NCBI GenBank assembly: GCA_902795665.1
Contig: CADBMA010000128.1
Span: forward strand, 1-6,665
Direction: 5' to 3'
From: an uncultured Rhodospirillales bacterium
GTDB taxonomy: Bacteria; Pseudomonadota; Alphaproteobacteria; RF32; CAG-239
Length of the DNA stretch: 6,665 nt
Shown: piece by piece, positions 1-5,377 of the stretch
How positions within the stretch are numbered: position 1 is the stretch's first letter
Layout of the letters: each line of letters starts with the position of its first letter
Position numbers and translations under genes: made by a program
The notes under the pieces: generated by a model
The model's input: the letters and a program-made list of their open reading frames with translations, nothing else
Told to the model about the DNA's origin: nothing
Databases searched by the model: none

Positions 1-1
1 A

Positions 2-136
2 TCAACTTTTTGCGGATAAAATAGTTATATCTTTTGGATAACCGGCAAAAGTATTATGCGCCGAAAAAGAATTGGTGGCTTTGTTATAAACACACAAATA
101 CATAAGCATATCAAATATATTTGCTTTTTCGTACAT
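2..136 (-). CDS. Putative 44-residue small protein, function unknown
   Basis: A complete 44-codon ORF reads from ATG at 136 to TGA at 4-2. It is preceded by AGAAGGA (149-143), a strong SD, with a 6-base spacer. That spacing is the main reason to think it is translated. The peptide begins MYEKANIFDMLMYLCVYNKA and ends in ITILSAKS. It has no signal peptide, no long hydrophobic helix and no cysteine motif; an amphipathic helix at residues 5-17 is plausible. I do not recognise a family. It could instead be the 5' remnant of a longer gene cut by a stop, because the window edge hides what follows. It is transcribed away from everything else here. Codon use is AT-rich like its surroundings. Confidence 0.4.
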   Translation of the reverse strand: MYEKANIFDMLMYLCVYNKATNSFSAHNTFAGYPKDITILSAKS

Positions 137-216
137 AAAAAATCCTTCTAGCTGTTATCGATGGCGGGGATTAGAACATATGTATCGTTAAAATGCAATA
201 AAAAATTAAAATATAC

Positions 217-244
217 TTGACAAAAAAAATAAAAAGCGTATAAG
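217..244 (+). promoter_or_regulatory. Sigma70-like promoter of an orphan transcript
   Basis: A perfect -35 TTGACA (217-222), a 16-base spacer and the -10 TATAAG (239-244, 5 of 6 consensus) lie in an A-rich tract. Transcription would start near 251. No protein gene begins soon downstream; the next hallmark is a terminator at 467-502. Confidence 0.5.
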
Positions 245-250
245 AAAGAC

Positions 251-502
251 AATATTTTATATTTATTCCAATTACTTTACTACTTTTACTACAAACATTA
301 TAACTTGAAAACATCAAAAATATTCGAAAAGATTTGCTACAGACCTTCTAGTTTTTTTGAAAGAACGTTTTTTCAGCATACGTTATCTGTGTACAGAGTT
401 TTTTTCTCTGTGCAAGCCACAGTCGAGAGACTGCGATCTTTTTCATTTTTCATGTTTTTGGTTAGCAACTCCGGATAGCTGAGGCTTTCTGGAGTTTTTT
501 TT
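251..502 (+). ncRNA. Candidate structured small RNA
   Basis: The stretch from the expected start of the 217-244 promoter to the 467-502 terminator has no plus-strand ORF of useful length, yet holds compact secondary structure. One hairpin has an 8-bp stem (391-398 with 406-413, one G-U pair) closing a T7 loop. A second is CAGTC-GAGA-GACTG (420-433), a 5-bp stem with a GNRA-type tetraloop. The third is the terminator hairpin. The first 140 bases are A/T-rich and look unstructured, so the functional RNA may start later. I see none of the conserved motifs I know for RNase P RNA, tmRNA or SRP RNA. A short reading frame (ATG at 451, 8 codons, stop inside the terminator stem) makes an attenuator leader for qmcA a possible alternative, although it has no SD. 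The class is not recognised. Confidence 0.35.
467..502 (+). terminator. Strong intrinsic terminator upstream of qmcA
   Basis: A 9-bp stem (467-475 with 488-496, one G-U pair) is extended inward by AGC/GCT (477-479 with 484-486) after a T-T mismatch, with the loop TGAG. It runs into a T8 tract (495-502). Its direction is plus, but no plus-strand protein gene ends before it, so it implies a noncoding transcript or an attenuator. Confidence 0.8.
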
Positions 503-520
503 ATTCACAAAGATAGCTGA

Positions 521-561
521 TATTATCAAATAATTTATTGCATTATCTACGATTGATAATA
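521..561 (+). promoter_or_regulatory. Inverted repeats in the qmcA upstream region, possible operator
   Basis: TATTATCAA (521-529) and TTGATAATA (553-561) are perfect inverted copies 23 bases apart. A nested copy, ATTATC (542-547), pairs with GATAAT (555-560). The repeats lie just upstream of qmcA where its promoter should be; I find no clean -35/-10 pair there. They could be an operator or chance in AT-rich DNA. Confidence 0.25.
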
Positions 562-586
562 AAATACCTTCATACACAAATTTTAT

Positions 587-591
587 GGAGG
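587..591 (+). promoter_or_regulatory. SD site that fixes the qmcA start at 597
   Basis: GGAGG (587-591) ends 5 bases before the ATG at 597. It overlaps the alternative in-frame ATG at 585, which has no SD of its own, so 597 is the better start. Confidence 0.75.
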
Positions 592-596
592 AAATT

Positions 597-1514
597 ATGG
601 AAACAGTAGCTCTGGTTTTGTTGATAGTAATTTTGGTAGCCTTGGCATCATCAATTGTCATCGTCCGCCAAGGATATGAATATACAGTTGAATTTTTAGG
701 AAAATATACCCGATCATTAGAACCCGGATTTCACATTTTATTCCCGATTTTAGAACGAGTCGGAGCCAAAATCAGTCGCATGGAGCAGGTGCTGGATGTT
801 CCTCCGCAGGAAGTTATTACTAAAGACAACGCCATGGTTGAAGTTGACGGAGTTTTGTTCTTTCAAATTCAGCAGGCTGCCAATGCCGCATACCAAGTTC
901 GCAACCTTGATCAGGCAATTCTTAATTTGATTATGACCAATATCCGTACTGTTATCGGCGGTATGGAAATTGATGAACTTTTATCACAGCGCGATTCAAT
1001 CAATCATCGTTTGCTGTCAGTGGTTGATGAAGCCACGATTCCTTGGGGTGTCAAGGTAACCCGTGTTGAAATCAAAAATATCACCCCGCCGCGTGATTTG
1101 ATTGATTCGATGGCTCGCCAAATGAAAGCAGAGCGCGAAAAACGCGCCAATATTTTGGAAGCAGAGGGCATTCGTCAGGCTGAAATTTTGAAATCAGAAG
1201 GCGAAAAACAGTCACGTATTTTAGAAGCCGAAGGTGAAAAAGAAGCTGCATTTCGCGCTGCTGAAGCCCGTGAACGTGCCGCCGAGGCTGAAGCTAATGC
1301 AACCAAAATGATGTCCGAGGCAATTGCCGCCGGCAATAGCAAGGCGCTTAATTATTTCTTGGGGCTAAAATATGTTGAAGCTTTGCAAGGCATTGTTACA
1401 TCTCCCAATCAAAAGCTGTTAATGCTGCCGGTTGATACTCAAAACCTGATGAGTTCTCTGGCCGGCATTGCCGAGATTGCTAAAGAAGTTGTTAAAGATA
1501 AACCTCAAAAATAG
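597..1514 (+). CDS. qmcA: SPFH/stomatin-prohibitin family membrane protein, QmcA-like
   Basis: The protein has 305 residues, the length I recall for E. coli QmcA. One N-terminal membrane helix (about 4-23) is followed by an SPFH (band 7) domain (about 24-165) and a long charged alanine/glutamate coiled coil (about 170-235) with repeating EAEG/KSEG units (IRQAEIL, EKQSRIL). Recognisable family blocks include MEQVLDVPPQEVITKDNA (62-79), TNIRTVIGGME (114-124) and LSQRDSIN (129-136). Family members form large ring-like oligomers at the inner membrane; E. coli QmcA is linked to FtsH-related quality control and membrane microdomains. The start at 597 is chosen over 585 because GGAGG lies between them. 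nfeD follows after 9 bases, the usual SPFH-NfeD pairing. Function is inferred from the family. Confidence 0.93.
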   Translation: METVALVLLIVILVALASSIVIVRQGYEYTVEFLGKYTRSLEPGFHILFPILERVGAKISRMEQVLDVPPQEVITKDNAMVEVDGVLFFQIQQAANAAYQVRNLDQAILNLIMTNIRTVIGGMEIDELLSQRDSINHRLLSVVDEATIPWGVKVTRVEIKNITPPRDLIDSMARQMKAEREKRANILEAEGIRQAEILKSEGEKQSRILEAEGEKEAAFRAAEARERAAEAEANATKMMSEAIAAGNSKALNYFLGLKYVEALQGIVTSPNQKLLMLPVDTQNLMSSLAGIAEIAKEVVKDKPQK

Positions 1515-1523
1515 GAGATAATA

Positions 1524-1964
1524 ATGTCTTATATACAATGGTTATCAATCGGCTTGACTTTGATTTTGATTGAGTTTTTTGTCCCCGGAACCTATCTGAT
1601 TTGGTTTGGTTTTTCGGCTTGTTTAATGAGCCTGATTGTAATGTTCTACGTACTGAGTTTGACTGAACAAGTGGTCATTTTTTCAATCATCTCGGCAATT
1701 TTTGCGGTTATCGGCTTATATGCTTATCGCAAGGTTATGCACTTGGTCAAAGTTCCCCGCGAGGCCGAGCATTTGAATGATGCTGCCGCCCAATATATCG
1801 GGCGCAGTTTTAAGCTGGTGCAAGATGTGATAGACGGACGTTCCAAAGTTGCAGTCGGCGATACAGTCTGGTTGGTAGAATGTCCTGACGGCTTAAAAAG
1901 CGGGGATATTGTAAAAATTACCGGTGTTAAAGAAGGGGTGATCTTGGTTGCCTCAAACAAATAA
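1524..1964 (+). CDS. NfeD-like membrane protein, partner of QmcA (YbbJ type)
   Basis: The protein has 146 residues, which fits the short NfeD class without a protease domain. Hydrophobic segments lie at about 5-20, 24-45 and 48-68. The soluble C-terminus (about 90-146) has the OB-fold pattern of the family: GRSFKLVQDVIDGRSKVAVG, GDTVWLVE, and an ending rich in alternating V/I and G. NfeD proteins are encoded beside SPFH proteins and are thought to bind and modulate them at the inner membrane. The SD TAGGAG (1512-1517) overlaps the qmcA stop codon, and only 9 bases separate the genes, so translation is probably coupled in one operon. A hairpin terminator follows at 1997. It corresponds in context to E. 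coli ybbJ beside qmcA. Confidence 0.88.
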   Translation: MSYIQWLSIGLTLILIEFFVPGTYLIWFGFSACLMSLIVMFYVLSLTEQVVIFSIISAIFAVIGLYAYRKVMHLVKVPREAEHLNDAAAQYIGRSFKLVQDVIDGRSKVAVGDTVWLVECPDGLKSGDIVKITGVKEGVILVASNK

Positions 1965-1996
1965 AAATCTTGTTATAAATCAAATTTAACCACCCC

Positions 1997-2033
1997 CAAG
2001 GCATCAAGATATTCTTGATGTCTTGACTTTTTT
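1997..2033 (+). terminator. Terminator of the qmcA-nfeD operon
   Basis: The arms 1997-2009 and 2013-2025 form a 13-bp stem with one G-U pair and a 3-base loop (TAT). The core CATCAAGATATTCTTGATG is a perfect inverted repeat. A T6 tract (2028-2033) follows two bases later. The stem and T tract overlap the -35 of the next promoter, so the repeat might also serve as an operator. Confidence 0.7.
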
Positions 2034-2051
2034 AGACAAAAGTGGTAAACT
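2023..2051 (+). promoter_or_regulatory. Sigma70-like promoter of the lysozyme-like gene
   Basis: -35 TTGACT (2023-2028), a 17-base spacer and -10 TAAACT (2046-2051). The leader to the ATG at 2083 would be about 25 bases and contains no SD. The spacer contains GACAAAA (2035-2041), also present in the spacer of the lipoprotein promoter. Confidence 0.55.
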
Positions 2052-2082
2052 CTACACAGTTTAACCAAATTATTTTAAAATT

Positions 2083-2916
2083 ATGAAAATCAACAAAAAT
2101 AAACTCTGGGGCAACCTCGCCCTCATCTTTGGCTGCGTCATGGTTACGTATGCCATTGTACAAATGATAAATGAGTTCAGAGCTCGACAAGAAAGCGCTG
2201 CTGAATACAACGTTCGGCGCGCCGAGGAGCTAAGCGAAGATATCTTCGTGTTTATAGCTCTTATCGAGGGGGATAAGGGAGAGGGAAAACCATACCATTG
2301 CGGTGCCAGATGGACCACATGGTATGGTGTCACCGTCAAGCCCGACGGCAGCCTCGTCAAAGAGTCTGACCCCGTCATCAGCAAAAAGACGGGCAAAGAA
2401 TGGTGCTTGTATCATATCAAGCATCGTCTGTGCCCATTCTTCAAGCATTTTGACGGGCGAAAGCTCACCGATGAGCAAATCATCGGATGCGCATTGTTCA
2501 TGTATAACATGGGCGGAGAAATCGTTACTGGTTATAGCTTGGATGGAGAATATCGGCAAGGGCCGAGCAACTTTTTTAAGGCTGTAAACGGCGGTAAGGA
2601 CGACGAGTATTGCGTCAATTGCATGACGCGATATCGCAAGTCCGGAGGGCGACGCGCCAACGGGCTTCTCAAGCGCCATTGGGTGCAGGGAGGAGCCTAT
2701 ATGGGGATTTTGACCCCGGAAGACGTCATTTCTCTTCGTCCGGAGCAGTTCTATGCTACCAAAAACTTTGGTAACTATTACTGGCTGGGTGAAAAAAGAG
2801 AGATGATAGAAAAAAATGGATTATACCAGCTGCGCTATGATGACATAACAATTAATGCCTTTTTCAATATGAATCAGGCTTATGAGGGTCAAAAAAGTGT
2901 GGCGGATATAATCTAA
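2083..2916 (+). CDS. Membrane-anchored GH24-like lysozyme (muramidase) candidate
   Basis: 277 residues. Residues about 10-29 form one N-terminal membrane helix after a basic start (MKINKNK), so the rest should lie in the periplasm. The body resembles phage-type lysozymes (GH24): LIEG with candidate catalytic Glu62, PYHC (70-73), WTTWYGVT (77-84) in place of the usual TIGYGHT, ALFMYNMGG (137-145) like the family's ALVSFAFNVG, FFKAVNGG (164-171), and RRANGLLKRHWVQGGAYMG (190-208) matching GL-x-RR-x-x-E-x-x-L. The spacing E-10-C-4-T differs from the usual E-8-D/C-5-T, so activity is uncertain. The roughly 70-residue C-terminal extension is unassigned. It has seven cysteines, one in the membrane helix (Cys18) and a CVNC pair (177-180), suggesting disulfides. 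There is no SD; the leader is A/T-rich. No phage genes surround it. Many C-ending codons set it apart from qmcA. Alternatives: endolysin relic or interbacterial effector. Confidence 0.6.
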   Translation: MKINKNKLWGNLALIFGCVMVTYAIVQMINEFRARQESAAEYNVRRAEELSEDIFVFIALIEGDKGEGKPYHCGARWTTWYGVTVKPDGSLVKESDPVISKKTGKEWCLYHIKHRLCPFFKHFDGRKLTDEQIIGCALFMYNMGGEIVTGYSLDGEYRQGPSNFFKAVNGGKDDEYCVNCMTRYRKSGGRRANGLLKRHWVQGGAYMGILTPEDVISLRPEQFYATKNFGNYYWLGEKREMIEKNGLYQLRYDDITINAFFNMNQAYEGQKSVADII

Positions 2917-2956
2917 AAAAAATAAAGCTCGTTATACAACGAGCTTTATTTTTTTT
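2915..2956. terminator. Perfect 19-bp bidirectional terminator
   Basis: The arms 2915-2933 and 2938-2956 are perfectly complementary over 19 bp with the loop ATAC. The core is AAAGCTCGTT/AACGAGCTTT, flanked by A8 and T8, so it works in both directions. It includes most of the stop codon of the lysozyme-like gene (2914-2916) and of the convergent small membrane gene (2957-2955). Confidence 0.92.
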
Positions 2957-3194
2957 AATATCTGCCGCAAGCGTACCTTACGCATGATGCAACAAACCAC
3001 GCAACATAGGGGATTGCATACACGATAAGTATTACTGCGCCGAGCATTCCGGTCCAAATAAAGGCCTTGGCCAAAGTATCATATGTTTCAACAAAGAAAC
3101 AGCTGAAAAAGAACAGGCAGGCAATGATGTCGACAATAATAGCGACAATGAGCAGATTGTTCCAAGAAAAATTTTTAATTTTAAATTCTTTCAT
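2955..3194 (-). CDS. Small two-helix membrane protein, function unknown
   Basis: 79 residues, highly hydrophobic. Helix 1 spans about 14-35 with an acidic residue inside (Asp22); helix 2 spans about 44-72 with Pro62 as a likely kink. The basic N-terminus (MKEFKIK) and basic C-terminus (RYACGRY) suggest both ends face the cytoplasm. Four cysteines are present (26, 32, 71, 76). I do not recognise a family. There is no SD, but a good promoter lies directly upstream (3257-3229) and a terminator directly downstream, so it is probably a real gene. It is convergent with the lysozyme-like gene, sharing its terminator, and lies 73 bases downstream of nagB on the same strand, so read-through from nagAB is possible. 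Holin-like or immunity roles fit its shape, but this is speculation. Confidence 0.6.
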   Translation of the reverse strand: MKEFKIKNFSWNNLLIVAIIVDIIACLFFFSCFFVETYDTLAKAFIWTGMLGAVILIVYAIPYVAWFVASCVRYACGRY

Positions 3195-3228
3195 TTTTAA
3201 TTATTTTTAATAATTTATATCTGGATAA

Positions 3229-3257
3229 AATCTAGCAAATATATCAAATCATGTCAA
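3229..3257 (-). promoter_or_regulatory. Sigma70-like promoter of the small membrane protein
   Basis: On the minus strand: perfect -35 TTGACA (3257-3252), a 17-base spacer, -10 TAGATT (3234-3229). Transcription would start near 3222, giving a leader of about 27 bases that is almost all A/T and lacks an SD. It lies only 10 bases after the nagB stop. Confidence 0.6.
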
Positions 3258-3267
3258 CATATTTTGT

Positions 3268-4050
3268 CTATTTTTCAATATCCTTAAAATATTTTATTGT
3301 TTCCGGCTCCAATTTTGAAGCCGCATCTTCATCGCAGACAATAATTCCATGGCGATGATTCTGCAGGGCGCTGATTGTCCATTTGTGGCTTATCGGCTCT
3401 TCAATTCCATGATATACAGCCTTGGCCTTTTTGGCACCACTCGCCAAAATCAAAACCTCTTGTGCATCCATCAATGTCCCCACACCTACAGTCAAGGCTT
3501 GATGCGGAACTTTGTTTATATCATTATCAAAAAATCTAGAATTAACCTTTATCGTATCGCTGGTCAAAGTTTTTATTCTGGTGCGTGAAGTTAAAGATGA
3601 AAAAGGTTCGTTGAAGGCAATATGCCCATCTTCGCCGATACCGCCCAAAAAAACATGAATACCGCCGCAGTCTTTGATTGCTTTTTCATAATTTTCACAT
3701 TCTTGCTCCAAATCGGCTGCAACACCATTCAAAATATGGATATTTTCTTTTTTGATATCGATATGATTAAACAAATTTTCAAACATAAAATGATGATAGC
3801 TTTGCGGATGTTGTGCGTCCAGCCCCACATATTCGTCCATATTAAAGGTAATTACATTGGCAAATGACAATTCGCCGTTTTTATACATTTTTATCCACTG
3901 AGCATAAATTTCAAGCGGAGTAGAGCCGGTGGGCAGCCCCAAAACAAAGGGACGCTCCGATGTTGGGGCAAAAGACTTTATTTTGTTTGCAATATAATGG
4001 GCAGTCCAAATAGATGCCTGTTGGTGATTGGGTTTTAAAATTACTCTCAT
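3268..4050 (-). CDS. nagB: Glucosamine-6-phosphate deaminase
   Basis: Converts glucosamine-6-phosphate to fructose-6-phosphate and ammonia, the last step of amino-sugar catabolism, in the cytoplasm. 260 residues, close to E. coli NagB. With the ATG at 4050, residue numbers match the E. coli enzyme: Asp72 in NMDEYVG, and Asp141, His143 and Glu148 in EDGHIAFNEP are the catalytic set. GLPTGSTP (38-45) is the phosphate-binding loop. Ser151, Arg158, Lys160 and Tyr254, which form the N-acetylglucosamine-6-phosphate allosteric site in E. coli, are all present, so allosteric activation is likely. The ATG is preceded by AAGGAA at 7 bases; an in-frame TTG at 4056 is rejected because it lies right beside the SD. 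The start overlaps the nagA stop by 4 bases (ATGA), so translation is probably coupled. No terminator follows. Confidence 0.97.
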   Translation of the reverse strand: MRVILKPNHQQASIWTAHYIANKIKSFAPTSERPFVLGLPTGSTPLEIYAQWIKMYKNGELSFANVITFNMDEYVGLDAQHPQSYHHFMFENLFNHIDIKKENIHILNGVAADLEQECENYEKAIKDCGGIHVFLGGIGEDGHIAFNEPFSSLTSRTRIKTLTSDTIKVNSRFFDNDINKVPHQALTVGVGTLMDAQEVLILASGAKKAKAVYHGIEEPISHKWTISALQNHRHGIIVCDEDAASKLEPETIKYFKDIEK

Positions 4051-5216
4051 CTGCAAATTCCTTTATCAAAAATATTTCCTTTAATGATAGTTTTCAGAAC
4101 ATTTAAGTTCTTGCTCAGCACAATCATATCGGCATCATACCCCGGAGCAATAAGTCCCAGATGCTCTTGCTTCATAATCGTAGCCGGATTGTATGATGCT
4201 GTTTGTATTGCTTGTTCCAAGCTTAAACCGAAAGAAACCATGTTTTTAACGCCATCAATCATTGTCAGAGCCGAACCGGCAATCACATTATCAGACTTGC
4301 GCACAAAACATTTGTCAAGATAAACTTCTTCGCCGTTTGCAAACAATTGTTTGGCTTTTTGTTTGGTTGGTTTTAAAGAGTCCGTAACCAGCACAACTTT
4401 GTCAACAGGTTTGCAACGAAATAAAAATTTAATAATATCAGGATTAATGTGAAAACCATCAGCAATAATCTCGCAAGAGAGTTCCGGATGGATAAACACT
4501 GCTCCGACAACCCCTGGGTCTCTATGATGCATTCGGCTCATTGCATTAAACAAGTGGGTCACGTGCATAATTCTGGCTTGCATGGCTTCAACCATTTGCT
4601 GATATGTTGCATTGGTATGACCGGCTTGCAGAATAATTCCTTGGTCTATGCAAAGCAATGCCAGTTCGCGCATTCCCTTAAGCTCAGGCGCTACCGTCAT
4701 ATTAATAATATTCCCTTGCCCCAGAGCAATAATTTCGCGCATATATTCAATGTCTACCGCGCTTATCGAATCAGGAGTCTGAACTCCCAATCGTTCCGGA
4801 GATATAAACGGTCCTTCAAGGTGCATACCAAGAATTTTGGCGCCTTTTTCACGCCCCATGGCTCGCAAAATACTAATCATGCCCTTAAAAAGTTTATCTT
4901 TTGGCGCCGAATAAAGTGTAGGGATAAAAGACGTAACTCCAAATTGCGGCAAAATTTCGGACATTTTCAAAATAGATTCTTCGTTCACATCTTCAGTACC
5001 AAAACCGCCGATACCGTGAATATGGGTATCAATCAACCCCGGTGCCAGATAATTGCCCTTAAGATCAATAAATTGCACATTTTGATTAAATTGCTTTTGA
5101 CGAAAGCGATTCTCATTAAAAACGTCAACAATCTTATGCTCTTTTATCAGCACGCCGCAGTTCGGCATGGTTGAATATCCATTAAGCAAAGTGGCATTGT
5201 GCAGGCAGATTTCCAT
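4047..5216 (-). CDS. nagA: N-acetylglucosamine-6-phosphate deacetylase
   Basis: Removes acetate from N-acetylglucosamine-6-phosphate to give the NagB substrate; cytoplasmic amidohydrolase. 389 residues, about the family length. PGLIDTHIHG carries His65 and His67, the HxH metal pair of two-metal NagA enzymes (E. coli has Gln/Asn here). Other expected ligands are Glu134 in HLEGPF, His200 in AGHTNATY, His221 in THLFNAM and His256 in DGFHIN; the catalytic Asp279 is in LVTDS. The C-terminal sheet block ends GLIAPGYDADMIVL. By offset from Glu134, Gln146 occupies the position of E. coli His143. GGAG (5231-5228) lies 11 bases before the ATG. It is first in a nagA-nagB operon, the reverse of the E. 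coli order. No GlcNAc transporter, kinase or regulator gene is in view. Confidence 0.96.
   Translation of the reverse strand: MEICLHNATLLNGYSTMPNCGVLIKEHKIVDVFNENRFRQKQFNQNVQFIDLKGNYLAPGLIDTHIHGIGGFGTEDVNEESILKMSEILPQFGVTSFIPTLYSAPKDKLFKGMISILRAMGREKGAKILGMHLEGPFISPERLGVQTPDSISAVDIEYMREIIALGQGNIINMTVAPELKGMRELALLCIDQGIILQAGHTNATYQQMVEAMQARIMHVTHLFNAMSRMHHRDPGVVGAVFIHPELSCEIIADGFHINPDIIKFLFRCKPVDKVVLVTDSLKPTKQKAKQLFANGEEVYLDKCFVRKSDNVIAGSALTMIDGVKNMVSFGLSLEQAIQTASYNPATIMKQEHLGLIAPGYDADMIVLSKNLNVLKTIIKGNIFDKGICR
4058..4063 (-). promoter_or_regulatory. SD site that fixes the nagB start at 4050
   Basis: AAGGAA (4063-4058) lies 7 bases before the ATG at 4050 and is inside the 3' end of nagA. It would be only one base from the alternative TTG at 4056. 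Confidence 0.7.
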
Positions 5217-5249
5217 ATTTTTTACAACTCCGTTTCATAATATATATGC

Positions 5250-5288
5250 ATTATATAACAAAATATAGTTTACAGAGAGTTTATAAAC
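5250..5288 (-). promoter_or_regulatory. Possible nagA promoter with an adjacent palindrome
   Basis: A perfect -10 TATAAT (5255-5250, minus strand) would start transcription about 27 bases before nagA, but the -35 at the right distance (TCTCTG) is poor, as at an activated or regulated promoter. The palindrome GTTTATAAAC (5279-5288) lies just upstream, between the nagA and lipoprotein promoters, and could be an operator. I do not recognise a known NagC or NagR site. Confidence 0.3.
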
Positions 5289-5311
5289 ATCAAAAATATA
5301 AAAAAATTATG

Positions 5312-5340
5312 TTGTACTTTTGGACAAAACGGAGTATAAT
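5312..5340 (+). promoter_or_regulatory. Sigma70-like promoter of the lipoprotein gene
   Basis: -35 TTGTAC (5312-5317), a 17-base spacer and a perfect -10 TATAAT (5335-5340). The leader of about 30 bases to the ATG at 5378 is A/T-rich without an SD. The spacer holds GACAAAA (5323-5329), as in the promoter of the lysozyme-like gene. Confidence 0.65.
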
Positions 5341-5377
5341 ATTTCCCAGTAAAAAATTATTAATAAATAATAAAAAT

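Noticed and set aside
160..186. On the minus strand, GTTCTAATCCCCGCCA resembles a tRNA 3' end, which could mark an attachment site.
   Set aside because: The T-stem does not pair (ATATG against CCCCG), the T-loop has T where a purine is expected, and the DNA upstream is A/T-rich without D or anticodon arms.
542..560. Fur-box-like sequence before qmcA.
   Set aside because: Half-sites are ATTATC then GATAAT, the reverse order of the GATAAT...ATTATC Fur consensus, and the DNA is AT-rich.
443..661. 72-codon minus-strand ORF across the qmcA start.
   Set aside because: It runs antisense through the qmcA terminator, upstream region and 5' end, has no recognisable domain, and the plus-strand reading is strongly supported.
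2230..2679. 149-codon minus-strand ORF inside the lysozyme-like gene.
   Set aside because: The plus frame has a promoter, a membrane anchor, GH24-like motifs and a terminator; the antisense frame has none of these.
3229..3257. Bacteroidota-type -7 box (TAnnTTTG) before the two-helix gene: TATATTTG is present.
   Set aside because: No TTTG lies at the required 19-21 base distance upstream, whereas a TTGACA-17-TAGATT sigma70 match covers the same DNA.
4449..5174. 241-codon plus-strand ORF inside nagA.
   Set aside because: It is antisense to an unmistakable nagA; composition (many H, N, K, R) is typical of a mirror frame, and it has no domain.
5246..5377. N-terminal extension of the lipoprotein to an ATG at 5246.
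   Set aside because: The extension contains the TATAAT promoter, would bury the signal peptide 44 residues inside, and has no SD.
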